Source: Baylisascaris procyonis
Taxonomy: Eukaryota; Nematoda; Chromadorea; Rhabditida; Ascarididae
Reading direction: 5' to 3'
DNA length: 64,000 nucleotides
Assembly (NCBI GenBank): GCA_037389465.1
Contig: JAZARR010000260.1
Location: 444,501-508,500 of the forward strand
Every line of letters starts with the position of its first letter. Position 1 is the first letter of the stretch. Positions 13,513-22,305 of this stretch are shown in pieces. The position numbers and the translations under genes were made by a program. Under the pieces are notes generated by a model, which saw only the letters and a list, made by a program, of their open reading frames with translations, was not told the DNA's origin and did not search any database.

Positions 13513-15027
13513 CTATTCTGCGGCACATCTTTCATCTGTTTCCGTTGAATCGTGCTGAAGAATCCTGTAAAGAAGATCCATATTGAGATGATCGCGAACA
13601 TGTGTCGCCAACTTGTTGTATTGCTCCTCTTTGAATGTCGCATAATCAAATGTGGTTTTGGTGAGTTTCCGGAGATATGGTCGTAGAAGGAGATCAATAA
13701 AAGGTGGATTATCAAGTATACCATGAATATATGTACCCATACAGCGATCATCCGTTCGGCATCCTTCCGGTGTTCCATCATCAAGAATATTCAGTGGTTT
13801 ACCGCCATTAACTTCAGTCACTCCATTGTGTATCTCATAACCAAAGCACGGCTCGTCGTTGCCAACAATGCGGAATTTGGTTTGTCGTGTTGTTTTGATT
13901 TCATTCATTGTCGTTACAATTGGTAAAAGTGCTAATCCAGGTAGACGGACAATATTTCCTTCCACACCGTTCGGATCACTTATCTCTTTTCCCATTAGTT
14001 GGTATCCACCACAGATACCGACAACGGTTGCCCCATCATGATAGGCGGTGATGATTGCTTGTGCTACACCATTAGCACGTATTTCTTGAAGGTCACCAAG
14101 AGTGTTCTTCGTCCCTGGCAAAAGGATTATATTCGCCTTCAAAATTTCATTGGTGTTATTCGTGTAGAAGAGTTGTAATCGTGGATCACGTTCAAGGCTA
14201 TCGAAGTCAGTGAAGTTAGACAAATGGCTCATCAATACTACAGCCACGTTGATTTTGTTGTCCTCGGCTTGTCGTCTTCTCCTCTGTAGTTGCACTGAGT
14301 CCTCTTCTTCGATATAAATATCCTTGTAGTAAGGTATGACACCTAAAACCGGCACTCCGCAAAGTTCTTCCAACATTTTAACACCTGACTCGAATAGGCT
14401 GATATCACCGCGGAATTTATTGACAATAATTCCCTTAATGAGTCGACGATCTTCCGGCTTCTGCAACATTACCGAACCATATAACGATGCAAAAACACCG
14501 CCAAGATTAATATCTGATACGAGGAAAACGTCCGCATTCGCATGTCGAGCCATAGGCATATTAACAAGATCTCTGTCTTGGAGATTCAATTCTGAAACAC
14601 TTCCAGCACCTTCCATCACAATTGGATTGTACTTTTTGGCAAGGCGATCAAATGCAGTGCACACCTCAGTACGCAGTCTGCCCACCCGCTTCTTACAGAA
14701 GTATGCCGACGCAGTGCTGTTGCCTATGGGACGACCATGTAGCACTACCTGTGAGGTGCGATCAGAACTAGGTTTCAACAGAATCGGATTCATATCGGTT
14801 TCACATGTAACGCATGCGGCTTCTGCTTGTACAGCTTGTGAACGCCCAATTTCGAGACCATCGGGCGTGACGAAGGAGTTGAGTGCCATATTCTGAGCTT
14901 TGAAGGGTGCTGGGCGATATCCATCTTGCTTGAAGATACGGCATAGTGCCGTGGCTATCACACTTTTGCCTGCATCACTCGCAGTTCCAGCGATCATTAA
15001 CGGATGAAGGTTCACTTCCGCACGCAT
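13513..15027 (-). CDS. cobQ: Cobyric acid synthase, bacterial type, horizontally acquired
   Basis: CobQ/CbiP uses glutamine and ATP to amidate adenosylcobyrinic acid a,c-diamide at four carboxylates, giving adenosylcobyric acid, a late corrin-ring step of cobalamin synthesis. The ORF is intact, uninterrupted and full length for the family (504 residues). An N-terminal dethiobiotin-synthetase-like ATPase domain starts with GTASDAGKS (14-22), followed by FKAQNMALNS (42-51) and MEGAGS (138-143). The C-terminal class I glutamine amidotransferase domain has the nucleophile in GICGGYQLMG (Cys339), the FGYEIHNG motif (395-402) and the catalytic His435 in GTYIHGIL. The start is the first ATG in frame and matches the usual N-terminus. 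One oddity: the usually invariant DIDRGG is DINLGG (172-177). No intron, bacterial promoter or cobalamin neighbour is present. A spliced-leader-type acceptor lies just upstream. From memory it is most like Bacteroidetes CobQ; a tree is needed to name the donor. Confidence 0.95.
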   Translation of the reverse strand: MRAEVNLHPLMIAGTASDAGKSVIATALCRIFKQDGYRPAPFKAQNMALNSFVTPDGLEIGRSQAVQAEAACVTCETDMNPILLKPSSDRTSQVVLHGRPIGNSTASAYFCKKRVGRLRTEVCTAFDRLAKKYNPIVMEGAGSVSELNLQDRDLVNMPMARHANADVFLVSDINLGGVFASLYGSVMLQKPEDRRLIKGIIVNKFRGDISLFESGVKMLEELCGVPVLGVIPYYKDIYIEEEDSVQLQRRRRQAEDNKINVAVVLMSHLSNFTDFDSLERDPRLQLFYTNNTNEILKANIILLPGTKNTLGDLQEIRANGVAQAIITAYHDGATVVGICGGYQLMGKEISDPNGVEGNIVRLPGLALLPIVTTMNEIKTTRQTKFRIVGNDEPCFGYEIHNGVTEVNGGKPLNILDDGTPEGCRTDDRCMGTYIHGILDNPPFIDLLLRPYLRKLTKTTFDYATFKEEQYNKLATHVRDHLNMDLLYRILQHDSTETDERCAAE

Positions 15028-15047
15028 TGACTTGTGCCGTTCGTAAC

Positions 15048-15064
15048 CTGCAAAGGTTGAAAAT
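15048..15064 (-). promoter_or_regulatory. 3' splice / probable trans-splice acceptor of cobQ
   Basis: Read on the minus strand, the sequence CTATTTTCAACCTTTGCAG ends 20 nt before the cobQ ATG. It has the pyrimidine tract and CAG of nematode acceptors. No upstream exon with an ATG in the cobQ frame was found, so addition of a spliced leader, or a 5'UTR intron, is the simplest reading. The signal implies the gene is processed as a nematode transcript. Confidence 0.55.
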
Positions 15065-15543
15065 AGTCGTTTTGCTGCATTACTCTTTTTTCTTCATTAC
15101 GGTCCATTTTTAGAAACTATTGAGCGGAAGTGCTAGGAGTTGCTTTAAAATGTTGTGTTATTTTATAGATGAGCAAATACTTTAGCTCATAACAAGCAGT
15201 GTTCGATGCAAAATGGTAATGATAGAATAAATGAAGTCATTTCATATATATTTTAAAAAGTAACAACAAAAAATCGATGTGCTCGTTTAACCACTCGTCA
15301 GCGCGAGCCGCGAAGTAACAACAGGAGCGGCTCATGATAAAATAATAAGGCCATTTACGAAGAGAATAAAATGAATGAAAACTTAGGCAAGGGCAATAGC
15401 AATTTAGTGGCCGCAGAACAATCAAGGATGCCTGAACATCCAGCACTAAATATTTAAAGGAAACAGGGAAACAGCGGAAGGACCGACTGAATTTGGTTTG
15501 TGGCTGAATAGGACGGAATTTCTTGCATGCCACACTTCTTCAG
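15065..15543. other. Divergent intergenic region of cobQ and the 15.6-kb ORF
   Basis: About 480 AT-rich bases lie between two head-to-head reading frames and should hold any promoters. No clear TATA box or other motif is visible. The right end closes with the acceptor ACTTCTTCAG at 15534-15543, just before the plus-strand ORF. Confidence 0.4.
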
Positions 15544-15557
15544 CGGATACGTTCAGC

Positions 15558-15770
15558 ATGCGTACCACCCCACATGTGAACGGATTGAGGACGACATTTC
15601 CGACACTTTGGTACTCTCCAGGTGCAAAGGATGTCGCGGCTAGCGACGACGCGAAGATTGTTTACGATTTGATAGCGAAGCTGAACATCACCGGAGCTCA
15701 TAGGATCGAGGAAACATACCTGCGACTGATTTATGAAAAGTTTGGCACTGCATACTTTCGATCGATTTGA
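15558..15770 (+). CDS. Short unknown protein or terminal exon
   Basis: A plus-strand frame of 70 codons starts at an ATG placed 14 nt after an acceptor-like ACTTCTTCAG, and it ends in TGA. Codon choice looks coding (many G/C third positions, balanced composition). The C-terminal half, from SDDAKIVYDLIAKLN to EETYLRLIYEKFG, should form amphipathic helices, and the N-terminal part has LWYSPGAKD. No signal peptide or transmembrane segment is present. The frame is also open back to the acceptor, so it could instead be the last exon of a longer gene (phase 1) rather than a trans-spliced single-exon gene. I do not recognise the family. It sits head-to-head with cobQ. Confidence 0.45.
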   Translation: MRTTPHVNGLRTTFPTLWYSPGAKDVAASDDAKIVYDLIAKLNITGAHRIEETYLRLIYEKFGTAYFRSI

Positions 15771-16253
15771 TATGTTTATTATTTGACGGAGGTCAGGCAT
15801 CCAAAAAAAACAACGAAAAACAATAACAAAGGCATGCTTGAAATACTCAAGGCATTTGTATTGATGGGAGCATCAAATGTTTAAAAAAAGCATTAAAAAT
15901 CTATCTTGCATTAAAAAAGCGCTTAAAGATCTTTAACTTCGAACGCTTTTTGTGAAATCTTTAAACAGTACTGCTGCTACTTTAGATCCTTTCCCACACA
16001 AATAGCAAGATCACTATTGGCACTTTTGGATCGGTTCTTTTTATCTCTCTTCCCCAGCTTCTCTACTAAGAGAGGATTGATTTATGCAAACCAATAGCTT
16101 GCACCCTTTGGCATACATGAAAGGTTGCATTTCGCGCATGTGTTTAGATGATTTTTGCATAGGGTGCAGGCAAAGGAAAGAGTGCGTACTAATGCTTTCT
16201 CACTTTATCTTACAGCTTTTCATCACATTGCTCACTCGCTTAAGCTAAGTGCA

Positions 16254-16307
16254 AACTTTGCAAACAAAAAAACTTTGTTTGTGAAATTTGTGTTTGTAAA
16301 GTTTACA
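16254..16307. repeat. Imperfect inverted repeat
   Basis: GCAAACTTTGCAAAC is followed about 23 bases later by GTTTGTAAAGTTTAC, which is its reverse complement at 13 of 15 positions. The interior is A/T-rich. It may be a small foldback element or chance. Confidence 0.35.
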
Positions 16308-17381
16308 AGCAAAAACCTTCTAAAGCTCATTCGATTAATTGCAATGCGTTGACATTGGATGTTTTTCCCCGTTTTTCTGCAATTTGCAAACGAAACAACA
16401 ATTTCTTCTCGTAAATGTAAGCATATTGGTGAAGACGACGAAAACATGCACCTCATCTATATGCACATTGTTACAACTATGAGTCTTTCCAGTATCACTA
16501 AAGAGTTCTGTCTACCCGCACCCGTTTTCCACTCTCCTAGAAAGTAGGAATCTCTTCTCTTCTACTCGACGAATGCCCAGTTAAAGCAACAATTCCAAAT
16601 GAGCAAAACGCAGAACTTTCCGTCGTTGCTCACTTGGTTGGTGAAATCTACAAAGCTCCTTATATGCTGCTAACAAAAATTAGGTCAACCAAAGCAGTTT
16701 TATTGCATATACATCAACTTCATTGCGTAAACGTAATATCTTACGGCCTGTTAGCTTGTGCGCCACAAAATTTTAATCAACATAGCGACAATTCTCTGAA
16801 GCTTAGAGTGGAACGAAAAACAAATTCAGCAAGAGTCAAATAAACTAAATCATATTCGCCAATGGAGTCAGTTACATTTCTTAGCAAATGCGCAGAAGGA
16901 CTTATATGAGAGTTTGATTCCGAGATCTTGCAATTCTGGTGCCTTCCAGAAGGTTTTAGTTGAAGCTTTTGAGAAAGCCGTTGAGGTTCAGCCCATGTAT
17001 ATACCGTATGAATATCTTATAAAGGATAATGCAGACTCACCTGAGTCACTATCTGCCATAACATAGACCTCGTTCATTCAGCACTCACTGCGAGTAAAAT
17101 CATTCAATATCAATGAAAGAGAATAGACAATAGTGGGCGACTTGGTTTGATACGCTAGGAAAGCAGGAACGTTCCCATTGCACACTGTGTATATTTGCGT
17201 TACACATACACCCGTTCACATCTCTGATGTCTCCAATAAAGTGCATTGCACACACATTTTTTACCATGATGTAACTGTGCGCCCACTAGCTATGACATTT
17301 CAACATGTATTTTTGTTTGTACTTGAATGTATGCACTAATATTTTTGACGATTATAACCGCCAGGCATTTCCAAATGTTCT

Positions 17382-17477
17382 ACCTGTGAGGTAGTGCCAG
17401 TCCTTGATTACTTTGGTCCAAACCAGGTAGGTTTGGACCAAAGTGCCCAAGAGCTGGCTCTTCTTTGCCTCACGAGG
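17382..17477 (+). ncRNA. Candidate microRNA-like hairpin (let-7-like seed)
   Basis: A perfect 15-bp stem (ACTTTGGTCCAAACC, loop AGGTA, GGTTTGGACCAAAGT; 17410-17444) is extended outward by CTTG/CAAG, GCCAG/CTGGC and GTGAGG/CCTCAC with small internal loops, giving a foldback of about 90 nt. The basal 5' arm reads TGAGGTAGTGCCAG, which contains the let-7-family seed GAGGTAG at the position where a mature 5p product would start. The layout (seed near the base, arms of about 42 nt) fits a pre-miRNA. The perfect apical stem, the mismatch after the seed on the 3' arm and the lack of expression data leave a foldback repeat as an alternative. Confidence 0.4.
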
Positions 17478-20249
17478 AATGCTGCATCTTTTCCTTCCTT
17501 TTTATTTGTTTTCCATGGAGAAATATAATGACTGATAATGAATGAGTGGCCCCACATCGCTAAAAAAGCAACTGAGCTTTCCTGAAAATTTCATGGAAAA
17601 GTGAGGACCCAACAAAAAACAAAAGATTCTGTCTATCTGCTTGGTACTTTACAAAAAAGTGACCCGTACTGTTTGCCAAAACTTTTTTCGCAAAATTTTT
17701 TTGCCAAAATATACCCTCTTCACGGGGATCCCACACAAGAATGTCTCATGAGCTGTGACTCCGTGCGTCCAAGAAATCGCCCATCCGTGGCAAGGGGTTT
17801 TCTGGGAAAATTTTTCCCTATTTTTCATTCTTAAACAACTGCAGAATTATTTGCATATGAAAGCTTTGTGATTTTTCTCGAAAAATTCTATTATGGTTAG
17901 GTTATTTCATTTTTGTGGGTTCAAGATATGGGGAATTCGGTTTGCCTAATGTGCACTACAGCGGACTCTCTTCGTGATTCAACTCGTATCTGTCACCTTT
18001 GAAAGTGATGTGGTTAATTACGTTTAAATTTATTGAAAACATTATACGTATTTTGCGGCTATTAGCACGAGTGATCGGATTAATTGAAATTCAAAACACA
18101 GATGCACATATTTTAATCTTAATTCGGAAGGATTTTAATGGTTAATTTTCACTGTCATCTCTTTCATCTTTCAGATAGCGGCTCAGCTGTTTCAATCTTG
18201 CAGCTTTTATGTATTTTCTAGGATTGCTGCATTGCGAACGTTTTGCACTTTTTTTGTTATTCTTGTGCAAAAAGTTTTTTCCATCATTTCTCACTTCGAA
18301 ACGTTGAGATAAATAAATAAATCATCAACAAGTTAAAACTCCTTCGCTCGTACTTTTTACCGTCTAACCAGCATGTATAGCCTAACTGGAGGATGACGCC
18401 TCCCATGTCTTTTTCTCGAGTATGAGGAGTGTCTTCTTTTGCCAGTCGTTGTTATATGAACGTAATCTTCACAAAATATCTGCCAAAATATATCCATCCA
18501 TATATTGTCTATTGAAGGATTAAACAAAAACCAATTCAGGAAAAAGCTGGAACTTATTTATTAAAGGAAGTGTGCAATCACGAATAAATGGCAGCAAATA
18601 ACTTTTTGTTGCCAATTTGGGGTATTGTGGTTTTCGATCAGCGTTAAGGTTTATTCTTCTTTGCGTTGTTCGAATAAGTATCCACAAGGGCATCTTTACA
18701 ACAATGCAAAACCCATCCGATATGCTTCCTGTGACAAGTGCATAGCTGCTGCTGTTGCAAAAAAAAAAGAAGAAGATCAATTGATGAAACACGGCTTCAC
18801 TGCTGACGGTTGTCATTCGCTAGGGAAACACTTTCAAATGCTTTGGATCATAATATAGGCATTTAGGCGGTCCTATTTTCCGAGTCAAAATGACACCACA
18901 AGTGGCATAATGAAACGATGGGACGAAAATGTATAGGGAAAAATTTGTTATTCTGTTTTTTTTCTTTCGCTGTGGCCAAAAAAATTTTTCAAAGATTTCA
19001 AAACTTCTTTCTGAGAGTTCCAGTATTTCACATCACGGCAATTTACACCGTCCCTTAGAGCGCAGCATGTCTGAGTGCTATTGAGGTATATAAATTGTAG
19101 GAGCCCGTTCATCTGTTTTATAAAGGGGATGTTTGAGTGCGAGAAATTAAGGTGCAAATTCCGCATTTTTCGCACTCTTTGATCACCACGAAACTCTTTG
19201 ATTAATGTACTAGTCCCAGCAACCGCTAGCATTCAACCTTCAGCCTAAGATCCCTCACATCTTATGAACCTTGTGCTCTTCGGACGTCTTCGACCTAAAC
19301 TATATTAGACTTTTTTTGCTGAAGCTTGCACCAGGAAAATGGCAAATAGTTGTGAATACCTCTTCGCACGATGTGTTCAGTAAATTTCTAATGGTTACCA
19401 TCCCACCTCTTTCCCATCATCAACTTCAGGATCATTGCATATTGCTGATTCAGTTTGCTGCGCCCTGTAAACGGAACTTCGCCGGAATTTTCTGAATGCT
19501 TTCGCTGGCAGGATTTTTAAGTTGCCTGATATTTTCAGAGCACAGGTCTAAGAGGTCTATAACTGTATTATACGATCTCACCTCAGTCGGATAGTTTCAA
19601 TTCCTCTCCTATTACAGCAGAACAGACAGATCTGTGGAGTGAAGAACTGTTTAGGATTTGTGGGGTTCCATAGAGCCCCACTAAGGGAAACAATGGCGGG
19701 AACCTAGGGTTAGTGGATTTTTACGGTGACAGAAGTGACGTCATATAATTCTAGTTTGCAAAAGGTGATCTAATAGTTTGAGCTCGATGATTGACGCTCA
19801 GAAAATGGGTCAGTCGCTCTGTAATGTTTGAAAACTAGAGGCCGGTTGTCGAGAATACGAACATGGAAAATCATGCGAACTTAGAGGCGATAACTGACCA
19901 ATAGTTTGAAACGCAAAAAAAAGCAACGGCATTGCCGGAAGCTTTCGATATTTCGAGGCGTCGAGCTCCAAGACCATCTATTTTCCAGGTGCAGGATTTG
20001 GGGCATCTGAAAGTTTAAGCAGCCACAATTTTGGCCGGTATCCATCGAGTTGCAGAATTCAAAATCTGTTCACTTCCCTTAAAAAATAAAATAAAAATTC
20101 AAAAAAATCTGTTCACCAAAATCTGTCAAATCTGTCCACTTTCGTTTCTCGTGACAAAGGAGGCGACTAATACTTAAGTTGCTACCATAGTGGAAGATGT
20201 GTCACGAAACTTCGGATGTGATTCATTTCGGAGGATGTTAAGGACAGCT

Positions 20250-21550
20250 CGAATATGAAGCAATTGCTTGTTCTTAAATTACACATATTTACGCAAGGTA
20301 TAAGTGACAATTTAAAGGTCGAAAAGAGGCACATTGCGGGTTGTTCGTCCATCTGGACAGAGCCAATGTCAAGAGTCTTTTTCCGGAAAGTGAACTCTCG
20401 ATCATTCTGGCTTTCGCCATTCGAAAGGTCGTCAAGATGGTGGCTGAAGATGCCATTTTGCATCATTTTGCGCGAGACGGCCTCCTAAAGCATGCACATT
20501 TCGGCTTCGATCCTTATCGATGCAGAATACATTCTCAACTGATTTAGGTGACTGAATGCACACAGTGAATGTGAATATTGAAACCTAAATGCTGCATAAT
20601 GATTACATAAAGGTCGTTGATCTGGGATGCCAGGAAAAGCTGCTGCTGAAACTGCAAAAGTGTAGCGTCATCAGTTAAAACATCATGGAAAGTATTGTTT
20701 CATCGAAAAGCTGATCTTACTGAAATGGGTCACATGATTTTATGAGGACATGACTTCATAATCGGGATTGAGGATAGTTACTCTGCTCCTATCTATTTCG
20801 TAGGTACGCTCCGCAGGGAAATGTTCTGAGGCCTATTTGATTTCTTCTATACATTGACGATGTTTCCTGGAATATTCTGAGCAATACGAGGATCTTTGCT
20901 CTCGACTTTAAAACCTATCGTCTATCGCTTCATCCTGCTTGCGACTTCCATGTTGTTTGAAACAATGTTCATAATTTCAATACTGTGACAAATATGCACA
21001 TTTATGCGATTAAAAAATGCAATTGGATCATACTAACTTTCGATATGACAGTGTTTCCGGGTAATGCGTGAGGCCATTTCCTGAGCCTATTGTATCGGTG
21101 ACATTGGTGCTGCAAGTAGTATGACTTTCCTTGTCTGTTGCAGTATCCTATTGTTGCTGAAAAGTAATCTAATACTAAAAATCGTATTTTTCGCGTTTCG
21201 CAATTCAGATGAAGTGAACGTTATCGAAAGACCGTCATTACTTACTAAGGACCTATTTGTGAATGCCTTCTGCATGGTTCCCCTCGTGTGGTTTAGTAAT
21301 GTTGGACTGCCCTAGATGGAGCAATAAAAATGCGACGGATTCAAACTGTATCGAAAATGTCAGCAACTCAGGCAATAACAGGAATTTCAAAATTCGTTTG
21401 CGCGCGTTATAAAGCATCACCTTTAATCCTCCAACGTTTTGGCAAAGTTTTATCACATTTTGTACCAATGAGCCTTGAGATTGTTTCAGGTGCTAACCAA
21501 CCTGATGAACCTCATTGGAAGTATTACATCCGTACATCTTCCTAGGATGG
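20250..21550 (+). pseudogene. Decayed non-LTR retrotransposon (CR1/jockey-like RT)
   Basis: Fragments of a LINE reverse transcriptase occur in the right order but in shifting frames. They are: AIRKVVKMVAEDAILHHFAR with a GF.P motif (20.34-20.55 kb, the region before the fingers); KLLLKLQKCSVIS (20.6 kb); DSYSAPIYF, then PQGNVLRPI, a TGA stop, and FLLYIDDV (20.77-20.87 kb, matching the GVPQGSVLGPLLFLIYINDL block); FALDFKTYR (the FADD catalytic site with Asp changed to Leu); and an AIKKC patch. A degraded C-terminal thumb-like segment follows at 21.4-21.5 kb. Frameshifts, internal stops and the lost catalytic Asp show it is dead. Confidence 0.7.
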
Positions 21551-21961
21551 TCTGGACTTGAAAGACAGGCTATTCCACGTTTCTTTTTGTTTGAAGTAAG
21601 CACCTTTCACGGTTAGCTTAGTATTAGAGTTTGTATGTTTTTTTTGCAAGTATATCAAAGGTATAAGCGAATTTCTCGAAGGATGTGACTTCTTCCACGA
21701 AATTAGAAAAGTAAGAATGAAGGAAATATGAGGCAAAATAAGGTCATAAAAAGATTCTGTAAAGTCTTGTCGTTAAGAAATAAAGAGCAGGGAGGAGTCA
21801 TCAGAAAATTTCATAGACAGTAAACAGGGAAAGGCGGCTGCACACTTTGCCTACAAACGAACTTTTGCAATTTTTTCAGTCCGATGATATTTCAGAAAGA
21901 AAAGAAAAAGGGATGGGGCTGGGAAGGAGAGGCGTGGGAGGGTGACGGAATGAAACTTGAC

Positions 21962-22305
21962 CGAGGATGTGGACTGTGGCCTCTTGCATAGCTGCGATTG
22001 GCGTAGGCAAGGTCTGCAAGATGATCGCGTTCATTTGACGGAATCTGCCGAGGAGTGACACCGTCGAAATGCCAGAACAGACGATTTGTGAACTCGTTGA
22101 GAGAGATCGTATCCACTGTTTAATTGAGGCAATTCTCTGAAAAGTTATATTACCTACGAATTTTCAATTTTATCCTGTCCACTACTAATCTATTTTCTAC
22201 TTTTCGCATTTCTTTTTTCTCACCTCAATGTAATTGACCGGAAAGAAGATAATGAGATGATGCCCACCTGCCTGAGTCTTGCGAATTTGTCTCGCTCGTT
22301 TGCAT
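21962..22305 (-). other. Minus-strand exon candidates with competing frames
   Basis: A strong acceptor (AACTTTTCAG, exon from 22136) is phase-compatible with a small upstream exon (22305-22268, ATG to a GTGGGC donor). Together they give a 47-residue reading that ends at a TGA at 22031. A different frame of the same block, beginning at a weaker acceptor, reads ISLNEFTNRLFWHFDGVTPR and looks more coding by codon choice; it could end at a weak donor near 21.96 kb. No family is recognised, and at most one reading is real. Confidence 0.25.

Noticed and set aside
14336..14896. Plus-strand ORF of 186 codons opposite cobQ
   Set aside because: It is the antisense shadow of the cobQ reading frame.
13513..15027. 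cobQ as bacterial contamination of the assembly
   Set aside because: Flanks are AT-rich eukaryotic DNA without bacterial genes, and a nematode-type acceptor sits at the start. Long reads should still confirm it.
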